This document shows, in pieces, positions 35,826 through 42,296 of a stretch of 42,296 nt of DNA (its first letter is position 1; each line of letters begins with the position of its first letter). Location of the stretch: positions 1 to 42,296 of the forward strand of contig NZ_CANMAO010000036.1 of assembly GCF_947495845.1 (NCBI RefSeq). Direction: 5' to 3'. Below the pieces are notes generated by a model. It had not been told where the DNA came from. It searched no databases and saw only the letters and a program-made list of their open reading frames with translations. The translations under genes and the position numbers were made by a program. Source of the DNA: an uncultured Endozoicomonas sp. Its GTDB lineage: Bacteria > Pseudomonadota > Gammaproteobacteria > Pseudomonadales > Endozoicomonadaceae.

Positions 35826-36473
35826 ATGCCAAGTCTGGAAAACCTGCTTGAAAAGAATAAACAATGGTCCAAGTCTATTCGTGAGCAAAAGCCCGATTTT
35901 TTCGAAAATCTCTCAAAGCAGCAGGCACCAAAATACCTCTGGATTGGTTGCTCCGACAGTCGGGTTCCCGCCAATGAGATTGTTGACCTGTTGCCTGGCG
36001 AATTGTTTGTACACCGTAATGTTGCCAATGTGGTTGTCCATACGGATCTGAACTGCCTGTCCGTTCTGCAATACGCCGTGGATTATCTGAAAGTTGAACA
36101 CATTATTGTCACTGGTCATTACGGTTGTGGTGGTGTGCGTGAAGCCATGAACAACTCCAAGCTTGGCTTGATTGATAACTGGTTGAGACACGTTCAGGAC
36201 GTTAAGAAGAAACATATCGAACTACTGAACAACGCCGGCACCGATGATGATCAGTTCCAGAGAATGTGTGAGCTGAATGTGTTGGAACAAGTATTGAACG
36301 TTTGCCAGACATCAATTGTTCAAGATGCCTGGGATAGAGGGCAAAAGCTGGCGGTGCACAGTTGGATCTACGGTTTGAAAGATGGTCTGGTCAGTGACCT
36401 TGGGCTGACAGTCACTTCTAATGACGATATCGATGCCAAATACCCGGCGGCCCTGGGAGCGCTTTCTGCTTAG
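35826..36473 (+). CDS. can: Beta-class carbonic anhydrase
   Basis: 215 residues, as in E. coli Can. It interconverts CO2 and bicarbonate. Zinc ligands are Cys42 with Asp44 and Arg46 in IGCSDSRVPAN, and His98 and Cys101 in VTGHYGCGGV. NVLEQVLNVCQTSIVQDAW and VHSWIYGLKDG are the dimer-region motifs of this clade. Position next to nrtA may be coincidental. Monocistronic as far as seen. Confidence 0.95.
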   Translation: MPSLENLLEKNKQWSKSIREQKPDFFENLSKQQAPKYLWIGCSDSRVPANEIVDLLPGELFVHRNVANVVVHTDLNCLSVLQYAVDYLKVEHIIVTGHYGCGGVREAMNNSKLGLIDNWLRHVQDVKKKHIELLNNAGTDDDQFQRMCELNVLEQVLNVCQTSIVQDAWDRGQKLAVHSWIYGLKDGLVSDLGLTVTSNDDIDAKYPAALGALSA

Positions 36474-36548
36474 TCCTAATAGTTAGCACTAAAGTCATTT
36501 ATTTCTAGCTCTATACTTCCACCAATTGATATTGATGGAAGTATTTTA

Positions 36549-36962
36549 ATGCGCTTTTCTTTTCAAACATCCTCCCTTCTAATTTCCGGCTTACTGTTGT
36601 CCAGCATTGTTGCCGCAGATGTAGCGCAGCCTTCGGGCTATTGGTTGCTGGAAAATAGTGATGATGAAAAGCCTTTTGGCAGCCTGAAGCTGGATAAACC
36701 CAATCAGTTTGCCTTACTGGTCTCTGACAGCAACTGCGAGCTTTATCAAGTCACCGGAAGTGTGCGAGAAAAACAAAACAACTGGGAGCTTAAAAGTCAG
36801 AACGATCATAGTAATGTATTTATTTTAACCAGAGAGGCCGATCGCATAAAACTGATGGATACCGAAGGTCAATTAATGATGTTTGTACCTTCATCTAAAA
36901 AAGATCTGGACCAATCCATTAATAGGATTTCAAGGCAGAACTGTCAGCTCTCCGCTTTGTGA
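36549..36962 (+). CDS. Small exported hypothetical protein
   Basis: 137 residues with a signal peptide (hydrophobic 8-20, cleavage near IVAAD). The mature part starts QPSGYWLLENSDDEKPFGSLKL and contains two cysteines (in DSNCELYQ and the final RQNCQLSAL). The pattern (GxW, then a beta-rich body) recalls small lipocalin-like periplasmic proteins, but no family is recognised. It lies between can and cybB; the spacing does not show an operon. Confidence 0.65.
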   Translation: MRFSFQTSSLLISGLLLSSIVAADVAQPSGYWLLENSDDEKPFGSLKLDKPNQFALLVSDSNCELYQVTGSVREKQNNWELKSQNDHSNVFILTREADRIKLMDTEGQLMMFVPSSKKDLDQSINRISRQNCQLSAL

Positions 36963-37057
36963 ACCCCAGATATTTAATCGCTCGATATAAAAATATATAG
37001 CCTAAAATCCACAGAATAAATTACGATATTACGGATAAAAAACAATAGGGTTATCTG

Positions 37058-37591
37058 ATGAGCAGTTCAGAGAAATATACGGTACCCATGCGCCTTATGC
37101 ACTGGGTTGCTAGCTTGATGATTCTTACATTGATCGGTGTCGGTTGGTATATGACCGGGCTTGATCGATCCGTCAGCTACAAGTTTGACCTTTATCACTG
37201 GCATAAGTCTTTTGGGGTTCTGGTACTGTTTTTATTTGTGGCCCGTCTTGTTATGCGTCACCTCAGTAAAGTACCCGAACTTCCGGCAACCATGCCGAGT
37301 CATGAGAAAAAGCTGGGCAGTTTAATACATGTACTGCTTTATCTTTTGATGCTGGCTGTTCCTCTGAGTGGCTACTTGATGTCCAGTGCCGGAGGTCGTG
37401 ATGTGCCACTGTTCAATCTGGTGATGCCCAGCCTGATGGACAAAAATGAAGAGCTGGCAGGGGTATTTCATGAGATCCACGTACTGATTCCTTACATTAT
37501 GCTCGGTATCATTGCTCTTCATATACTGGGCGCTTTAAAGCATCGCTTCTTTGATAAACCAGAGCACGATGTACTTAAAAGAATGATGTAA
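37058..37591 (+). CDS. cybB: Cytochrome b561
   Basis: 177 residues with four transmembrane helices. Candidate haem-ligand histidines are His15 (MRLMHW), His47/His49 (DLYHWHKSFG), and further ones in helix 4 (FHEIHVLIPYIM and LHILGALKHRFF). It belongs to the di-haem b561 family of the inner membrane, which transfers electrons, in some cases from quinol to superoxide. A Shine-Dalgarno of poor quality precedes the ATG. No clear partner is nearby. Confidence 0.9.
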   Translation: MSSSEKYTVPMRLMHWVASLMILTLIGVGWYMTGLDRSVSYKFDLYHWHKSFGVLVLFLFVARLVMRHLSKVPELPATMPSHEKKLGSLIHVLLYLLMLAVPLSGYLMSSAGGRDVPLFNLVMPSLMDKNEELAGVFHEIHVLIPYIMLGIIALHILGALKHRFFDKPEHDVLKRMM

Positions 37592-37601
37592 TCCATTCTC
37601 G

Positions 37602-37629
37602 TGCTGCCAGAATCGTGCTGCCAGAAAAA
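37602..37629 (+). repeat. 14-bp tandem repeat after cybB
   Basis: TCGTGCTGCCAGAA occurs twice in tandem between cybB and the Fic gene. No function is evident. Confidence 0.6.
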
Positions 37630-37692
37630 ACCTTCAATACCAGGAAGCATTCTGGCTTGTTCTGAGAAAGGAACCTTGTGTCAACAGAACCT

Positions 37693-37716
37693 AAAAGAGT
37701 CAGCCTGACTGACTCT
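37693..37716 (-). terminator. Terminator overlapping the Fic stop codon
   Basis: AGAGTCAG (37696-37703) and CTGACTCT (37709-37716) form an 8-bp stem with a 5-nt loop, followed on the minus strand by TTTT. The stop codon lies inside the structure. Confidence 0.7.
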
Positions 37717-38752
37717 TGTGCCACTGAGCCCCGCGACCCTTACCAACCGGTTCTAAAATCCCTTCTGAGCGCATTTGCTGCACAACTTTTTTCACCAATT
37801 CTCGACTGACCGTAGGTATTTGCAAACAGATATCGGCAATGGAAAATGCACGGCGGGTTTGTTCAATAGCCACCCTGATCAATTGGGATTTTGGCGCTCG
37901 GCTACCTTCCCATTGCAGCGTATGGATTTTGTCTTCCATTTCATCATAAGCACGGATCAAGGTATTCAAAAAGAAGTCACACCAGGGCATTGGGTTGTGG
38001 GTTCCCTCATGCCAACCTTTTACACTCAACTGCAACGCTCTTTTATAAGATTGTTCGTGCCGGACAAACAGTCTCTCAAGGCTGATCAATTCAGCCACTC
38101 GATAACCACTCAACGCCAGCATCATCGACATTATGAGCCATGCGATGCGCGAGTTGCCATCACTGAACGGATGAATGCAGAGAAAGTCCAATACCACGGC
38201 TGGAATTAATAACAGAGGTTCTACTTGTTGCTGTAATCCTTCGTGATAAAGGGCAATCAGCTCTTCCATAGCGCCAGCGATAGAGGATGCAGGGATCGTT
38301 CGATAGAAAATACCGACTTTTTGCCCACGAGAGTCTCGCTCGACAATTTCTTTATTAGTGACTCGCCAGCGACCGCCTTCATGGGGAAGATGATAGTAAA
38401 GCATAGTATGCAGTTGGCGGATCAAGCTGACCGAAAGGGTCATATGCTCACCCGGCTCTACTACCATGTCCAGACTGTCACGATAGCCTGCAATCTGGCT
38501 TTCAATAGCCAGAACCGGCTGAAATTCCTTATGAACCAACCTACGCACCAACTCTCGACTGACCGTGATGCCATCAAGGCGGCTGCTGTATTCTACGGAT
38601 TCCAGCACTGCAATCTGCCGAAGGGTGTCCAACACTTCTGGCTGCTGACGTACCGTCACCAGCTGACGTCCCCTGAATTCTCCCAGCTGACGGAACAGGC
38701 CTAGCTGGTGACTGCCAAAGGTGTAATTGGATAAATTTTGCAGTGTCTTCAT
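37700..38752 (-). CDS. Fic/DOC family protein with C-terminal winged helix
   Basis: 350 residues. The Fic core contains HPFSDGNSRIAWL at 194-206 in place of HPFxDGNGRxxR: the third Gly is Ser and the last Arg is Trp. An N-terminal SSRLDG (56-61) resembles the inhibitory (S/T)xxxEG helix with Asp for Glu. The C-terminal part from about 285 looks like a winged helix (RRAFSIADICLQIPTVSRELVKKVVQQMRSEGILE). Family members transfer AMP from ATP to target proteins. The altered motif may change cofactor use or lower activity. A palindrome immediately upstream may be its own operator. Confidence 0.85.
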   Translation of the reverse strand: MKTLQNLSNYTFGSHQLGLFRQLGEFRGRQLVTVRQQPEVLDTLRQIAVLESVEYSSRLDGITVSRELVRRLVHKEFQPVLAIESQIAGYRDSLDMVVEPGEHMTLSVSLIRQLHTMLYYHLPHEGGRWRVTNKEIVERDSRGQKVGIFYRTIPASSIAGAMEELIALYHEGLQQQVEPLLLIPAVVLDFLCIHPFSDGNSRIAWLIMSMMLALSGYRVAELISLERLFVRHEQSYKRALQLSVKGWHEGTHNPMPWCDFFLNTLIRAYDEMEDKIHTLQWEGSRAPKSQLIRVAIEQTRRAFSIADICLQIPTVSRELVKKVVQQMRSEGILEPVGKGRGAQWHKSQSG

Positions 38753-38761
38753 AGGCCAAAG

Positions 38762-38788
38762 CGATAAATAATAATTGGTTATTTATCG
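38762..38788. promoter_or_regulatory. Palindromic operator-like site at the Fic start
   Basis: CGATAAATA and TATTTATCG form a perfect 9-bp inverted repeat with a 9-bp spacer, ending 9 bases before the Fic ATG. It is in an AT-rich promoter region and would fit binding by a dimeric winged-helix protein such as the Fic protein itself. Confidence 0.5.
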
Positions 38789-38993
38789 GGTAATTTATGG
38801 ATCGCTAAATATGAGTCGAAAAATCATTAAATAAATTCAATTATTTAAAACCTAATTCATAATAGGATATTCATTGGATACTTTTTAATCAAACTCGTAA
38901 TAACACCTAACATCATTACAACATGCGAGAGTAAGGGAGGGTTTAACAAAGAAACCCGCAAAGTAGGACTTCACGGGGCTGTAAAGCGAGGTA

Positions 38994-39419
38994 TTACTTA
39001 GCAAAACTACAGACGGGAACACACATCATGATGCAGATTTCAGCTTTCGGGTCATTGCGACAGGCAGAAGCACAAGCATTAAACTCACCACCCAGATCCG
39101 TGCAGGTGTTCTCATCCATGTACTCACATTCCTGATGCTCAGCAACCCATTTGTTTCCCTCAACCGATATACAGGAGAGCACATTTTCCGGGCCGGTTGC
39201 GGTAATCTGAGCAGGGATAGAGCGCGTCATTCTAACATTTTTCAGCACGCCAGCTTTACTGAGTTCCAGAGTTTGCCTGGAAACCGTATCAGGGTTCTGC
39301 GTGCTTCCGTAGAACTGACGGGTAACCTCTGTACTGGATTGGGCACTTTCCTGAGTCGCTGCACAACCTGTCAGCAAAAGCGCAAAAGAGACCAGCACTG
39401 CGGAAACAATTGTTTTCAT
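38994..39419 (-). CDS. Cys-rich lipoprotein
   Basis: 141 residues. MKTIVSAVLVSFALLLTGC is a classic lipoprotein signal with Cys19 as the lipidated residue. Ser/Thr/Gln-rich linker (about 20-50), then a beta-like middle, then a C-terminal Cys cluster (CEYMDENTCTDLGGEFNACASAC, then CIMMCVPVCSF), which may form disulfides or bind metal. I know similar tails in other bacterial lipoproteins but not their function. Stands alone between Fic and truC. Confidence 0.75.
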   Translation of the reverse strand: MKTIVSAVLVSFALLLTGCAATQESAQSSTEVTRQFYGSTQNPDTVSRQTLELSKAGVLKNVRMTRSIPAQITATGPENVLSCISVEGNKWVAEHQECEYMDENTCTDLGGEFNACASACRNDPKAEICIMMCVPVCSFAK

Positions 39420-39449
39420 TAATCTATCCCAAACCGGAAAAGGCGTTAT

Positions 39450-40250
39450 TTAGTCACTGGTCTTAAAGCTTGTCCAGCCAAATCGATCAAAGAGTTGATC
39501 CAGGACGGTATCCAGTGGTGCGGAGAGTTTAATCGTTTTATTCGTCATCGGGTGAGTCATGGTCATATTGGTGCAATGAAGCAACAGCCGGTCGGCTCCA
39601 AGGTGAGTTGCAAAATATCGATTATGGTTACCTTTGCCGTGTTTAGCATCGCCAATAATGGGGTGCGCGATGTGCTTCATATGACGTCGAATCTGGTGTT
39701 TACGCCCGGTTTTTGGGTGTAACTCTACCAGCGAGTAGCGGCTGCAGGGGTATCGATCAATGGCCACAGGCATTTCAGTGATTGCCAGTCGTTCAAATTC
39801 TGTCACAGCTTCTTGAGCGGGTTTGTCTTTCCGCGCTTTTTTATCCGCGATCTTGTCCAGCTTCTCTTTTAAGGGATGGTCGATGGTACCCGATTCCGGC
39901 GCAAAACCTCTCACAACTGCAAGGTAGGTTTTACTGATGCTTCCTTGCTGAAACTGCTCCCCAGCCAAACTGGCTACTTCCGATGACAACGCAAACACCA
40001 ATACGCCGGAAGTGGGTTTATCCAGCCTGTGAAGCGGGTAAACCTTTTGTCCTATCTGGTCACGCAGCAGTTGAATGGCAAACCGGGTCTCATGGCGATC
40101 AATCATAGAACGGTGCACCAGAAGCCCGGAGGGTTTGTTGATGGCAACGAGCCACTCATCCTGATAGATGATATCCAACGTTTCTTCAGTGACACTGCTC
40201 ATAATGTCCAACATCCCAACAAATTGCTGCAGAATATAAGCTGCCCCCAT
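39450..40250 (-). CDS. truC: tRNA pseudouridine(65) synthase
   Basis: 266 residues. It isomerises U65 of some tRNAs to pseudouridine. Its core closely follows E. coli TruC: IIYQDEWLVAINKPSGLLVHRS, HRLDKPTSGVLVFALSSE (catalytic Asp in RLD), EKLDKIADKKARKDK, VELHPKTGRKHQIRRHMKH, and HPIIGDAKHGKGNHNR. The first 16 residues are additional, so the true start may be an internal ATG (40214 or 40202). It lies 15 bp after an EamA transporter gene in the same direction. Confidence 0.95.
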   Translation of the reverse strand: MGAAYILQQFVGMLDIMSSVTEETLDIIYQDEWLVAINKPSGLLVHRSMIDRHETRFAIQLLRDQIGQKVYPLHRLDKPTSGVLVFALSSEVASLAGEQFQQGSISKTYLAVVRGFAPESGTIDHPLKEKLDKIADKKARKDKPAQEAVTEFERLAITEMPVAIDRYPCSRYSLVELHPKTGRKHQIRRHMKHIAHPIIGDAKHGKGNHNRYFATHLGADRLLLHCTNMTMTHPMTNKTIKLSAPLDTVLDQLFDRFGWTSFKTSD

Positions 40251-40264
40251 CCAAATCCAATAGA

Positions 40265-41137
40265 TTAATGGGCGGTTGTCGAGCGACTGCTCAAAGTCCC
40301 AACGGTGATGGCGATAAGAATGACGGCGCCACCAAGTAGCGTTCTTAACGATGGTATTTCAGACAGTACAACTGCCGCCAGAATGATACCGTAAACCGGC
40401 TCAAGACAGAGCACCAAACTCACCAATTGTGCTTTGATATGACGCAAACTGATGAGAAAAAGCATTAATGGCAAGGTTGTACAGATCAACCCAAGAGCTA
40501 TAACTTCAACACTGAAGTCTGCCAATAAACGCCACTCTGATGTTGGGATGATAAGAAGGGTCGTTACCATTGCTCCAATATTTTGAAGGCACGTGAGCTC
40601 CATTGGATCCGACTTCTGTACTCGACTTCGATTTGCCAGTGATAACAGCGCCAGTAAAAGCGCGCTCATTACTCCCCAGATAATGCCTTGTACAATGCCT
40701 GACTCACTCGCTATAGAGCTAAATGGAAATATGATGGAGATGCCTGCAACCACACCCATTGCAGTGGCAAGATCCAGCTTGCGAAGCTTTTCACGGTAAA
40801 AGAATGGCTCAAGGAGGGTTACGAATACAGGAGAGGAGGAAAAGGCCAAAAGACCAATGGCAACTGAAGACACTTGTATGGAGTGAAAGAACGTAATCCA
40901 ATGAAACGACAGGATAGAACCTAAAGCCATATCACCCAAGGTCTGTCGAGTCATCGATAACGACTTTAGTTTTCCAGTAACAGTCATAACCAGAAGAAGA
41001 ACGATACTGCCAATCAGAGTTCTACCAAATACAATCAGGCTTGGGTCTATCGGTATCAACTTACCAAAAAGACCCGATATGCCAAATAGAATCACCGCAA
41101 TGTGGAGTTTAACTAGGGCGTGGTGAGTCTGAGCCAT
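40265..41137 (-). CDS. EamA-family (DMT) transporter
   Basis: 290 residues from the ATG at 41137; the frame is open back to 41182. About ten transmembrane helices in two EamA repeats. The first begins LHIAVILFGISGLFGKLIPI, the second GIIWGVMSALLLALLSLANR; a Gly/Pro-rich end of the second repeat is FLEPVYGII-like (CLEPVYGIILAAVVLSE). Family members export amino acids or metabolites; the substrate is unknown. Closely spaced with truC downstream, so probably co-transcribed. Confidence 0.88.
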   Translation of the reverse strand: MAQTHHALVKLHIAVILFGISGLFGKLIPIDPSLIVFGRTLIGSIVLLLVMTVTGKLKSLSMTRQTLGDMALGSILSFHWITFFHSIQVSSVAIGLLAFSSSPVFVTLLEPFFYREKLRKLDLATAMGVVAGISIIFPFSSIASESGIVQGIIWGVMSALLLALLSLANRSRVQKSDPMELTCLQNIGAMVTTLLIIPTSEWRLLADFSVEVIALGLICTTLPLMLFLISLRHIKAQLVSLVLCLEPVYGIILAAVVLSEIPSLRTLLGGAVILIAITVGTLSSRSTTAH

Positions 41138-41182
41138 ATGACACTCTGATCGATAACAACTAAAAGTGTTGTAATTTAACAT

Positions 41183-41430
41183 AAGTTTTTTTGGAAATCT
41201 GAAGCCAAAGTAATCTGTTTGATTTATGACGATTTAGTATTTTTATGCCAAAAGCACTCACAATGTTGGTACTTATCAGTCAGATCTATTGATTTTAATA
41301 GAAAATAATCACTTTTAATGCATTCAATCTACTCATTACTTGTTAATCAAAAATCCAACGTCTTCACTGATACATAAGCTTTATTGAAAGTGCTTTCATA
41401 TCAACTTAATTACTCCCGTGGAGATGAACA
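41183..41430. other. Non-coding interval between the divergent EamA and small-protein genes
   Basis: AT-rich with no supported gene. GGAG at about 41419 is the ribosome-binding site of the small secreted protein. No operator was recognised. Confidence 0.3.
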
Positions 41431-41679
41431 ATGAAAAAAGTATTTCTTGCTCTAACAACTGCTTCTGCCTTGCTGCTTAGCTCAGTAGCCTTTTCTTCCG
41501 AAAGTCAGACTGACTATGCAGAGCAAGCCAGAGAAAGACATGGTCTTGAAAAATCAGTAAAAATGCTGAATCTGAACTTTTATACAGGTCGTGCCACTAT
41601 GAAGTCAGAATATGAGCCTACTATGTACGAAAAGCGTCAAGCCCGTCTTGAAATGCTTGAAGAATTAAGAGAGATGTAA
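41431..41679 (+). CDS. Small secreted protein
   Basis: 82 residues with a signal peptide ending in VAFSS near residue 24. The mature part is charged and mostly helical (DYAEQARERHGLEKSVKML, then YEKRQARLEMLEELREM). No family is recognised. GGAG precedes the ATG and a terminator follows, so the gene looks like an independent unit. Confidence 0.72.
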   Translation: MKKVFLALTTASALLLSSVAFSSESQTDYAEQARERHGLEKSVKMLNLNFYTGRATMKSEYEPTMYEKRQARLEMLEELREM

Positions 41680-41693
41680 ACTCTTTCTATATA

Positions 41694-41720
41694 AACCAAG
41701 GCTTTTTATTAGCCTTGGTT
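41694..41720 (+). terminator. Terminator after the small secreted protein
   Basis: AACCAAGGCT and AGCCTTGGTT form a perfect 10-bp stem with a 7-nt loop, followed by a T-rich stretch. Confidence 0.75.
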
Positions 41721-41863
41721 CATTTCTCCCGCCTTCTTTCTATCCTCCCCCTGCAAAAAACTACGCTAGACTAACTTATCTTTCTATTGATAGTTACAGA
41801 GTCATGTCTCTAATATCTGACTGTTAAATTACGGAGTAAGCAAGGCAGAGAAAGCAGAGCTTA

Positions 41864-42208
41864 TTACAACAACCCAGCAACATCGGCTCGCAGTAATTGC
41901 TCTCGCCCTAAATCAAAAGCTGCGATAGCAATGTGAAACGTAAAATGCTGTTTCAAATAAGCAAAATCTCTTGATACAGGCCACTGACTTGAGTCTTCAG
42001 TCCAAACTGAAAACTCATTTTCCAGAATTTCTTCTGCCTTTTTTTCCAGCTCAGCTAATAAACTTTCATCAGTTTCCTGCTCATCAAAAAGGTATGCTCC
42101 ACCTTCAAAGTCCCAGATTTCTGGAATTTCTACATCAATGCTCTTTATCCATTCGATAAAGGCTGGCTTTGGTCTAAGTGTTACTACACAGCGATTGATA
42201 AACTTCAT
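41864..42208 (-). CDS. Conserved small hypothetical protein
   Basis: 114 residues, soluble and acidic. MKFINRCVVTLRPKPAFIEW at the start, WDFEGGAYLFDEQETDE in the middle, and LENEFSVWTEDSSQWP later form a pattern I associate with a conserved gammaproteobacterial protein of unknown function. No enzyme motif. A terminator lies directly upstream, between this gene and whatever lies beyond the right edge. Confidence 0.8.
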   Translation of the reverse strand: MKFINRCVVTLRPKPAFIEWIKSIDVEIPEIWDFEGGAYLFDEQETDESLLAELEKKAEEILENEFSVWTEDSSQWPVSRDFAYLKQHFTFHIAIAAFDLGREQLLRADVAGLL

Positions 42209-42226
42209 AAAATTTTCTCCATAGCA

Positions 42227-42257
42227 AAAACCCCGAACACGAAGTGCTCGGGGTTTT
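42227..42257. terminator. Rho-independent terminator upstream of the 114-codon gene
   Basis: AAAACCCCGA and TCGGGGTTTT pair perfectly, and CAC/GTG extends the stem inward; T-runs are present on both strands. It probably ends a gene located beyond 42257 on the minus strand. Confidence 0.8.
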
Positions 42258-42296
42258 CACAGCCTTGAGCGAACTCAAGGGTAATTTAGTGCCTGG

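Noticed and set aside
37602-37660. Possible terminator after cybB (CCAGAAT...ATTCTGG)
   Set aside because: The loop is over 25 nt and no T-run follows; the nearby 14-bp tandem repeat explains the pairing.

Overview
The window reads as chromosomal DNA of a marine, host-associated gammaproteobacterium. The ATP synthase operon, TruC, the HI0933-type flavoprotein, the general porin and DUF3015/DUF4105/DUF3144 proteins all look gammaproteobacterial. A trimethylamine monooxygenase, a eukaryote-like kinase, a secreted metzincin and a Fic protein fit an Oceanospirillales symbiont such as Endozoicomonas. That genus assignment is an inference from gene content; no marker gene was searched.

Layout. 1-2900: accessory genes. 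A secreted zinc metalloprotease with a 12-residue repeat tail runs off the left edge; then come its coupled upstream partner, a DUF4124 protein, and a truncated paralogue head to head with a broken minus-strand frame across an inverted duplication. 3070-5575: GST, pyrF and a Cof-type HAD phosphatase. 5670-10291: an islet bounded by two 270-bp direct copies of the 3' end of a porin gene. It holds an IS1 insA remnant, a PI3/PI4-kinase-like protein with an overlapping partner gene, and a trimethylamine monooxygenase. 10074-12450: the intact porin and a divergent LysR regulator. 12498-18260: DUF4105/DUF3015 envelope pair, flavoprotein, DUF3144 protein, a decayed LysR pseudogene and an SDR.

18433-26707 is the complete atp operon (atpIBEFHAGDC, minus strand), with a good sigma-70-like promoter and a perfect palindromic terminator. 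Several of its intercistronic spacers are unusually long and contain palindromic elements. 26853-31185 holds a YeiE-like LysR regulator, a 50-codon ORF, an OmpA-like barrel, a third palindromic element and TrkH. 31297-32106 is an unrecognised hydrophilic protein. 32134-35566 is an nrtABD-type nitrate/nitrite ABC transporter behind a sigma-54-type promoter, followed by beta-carbonic anhydrase, a small periplasmic protein and cytochrome b561. 37693-42257 has a Fic protein with an altered active-site motif and a palindrome at its start, a Cys-rich lipoprotein, TruC, an EamA transporter, a small secreted protein and a conserved small protein.

Most promising for follow-up are the kinase/partner bicistron inside the porin-repeat islet, and a family of dispersed palindromes whose arms differ in sequence but stay self-complementary around a shared core. 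No tRNA, rRNA or CRISPR array was seen.
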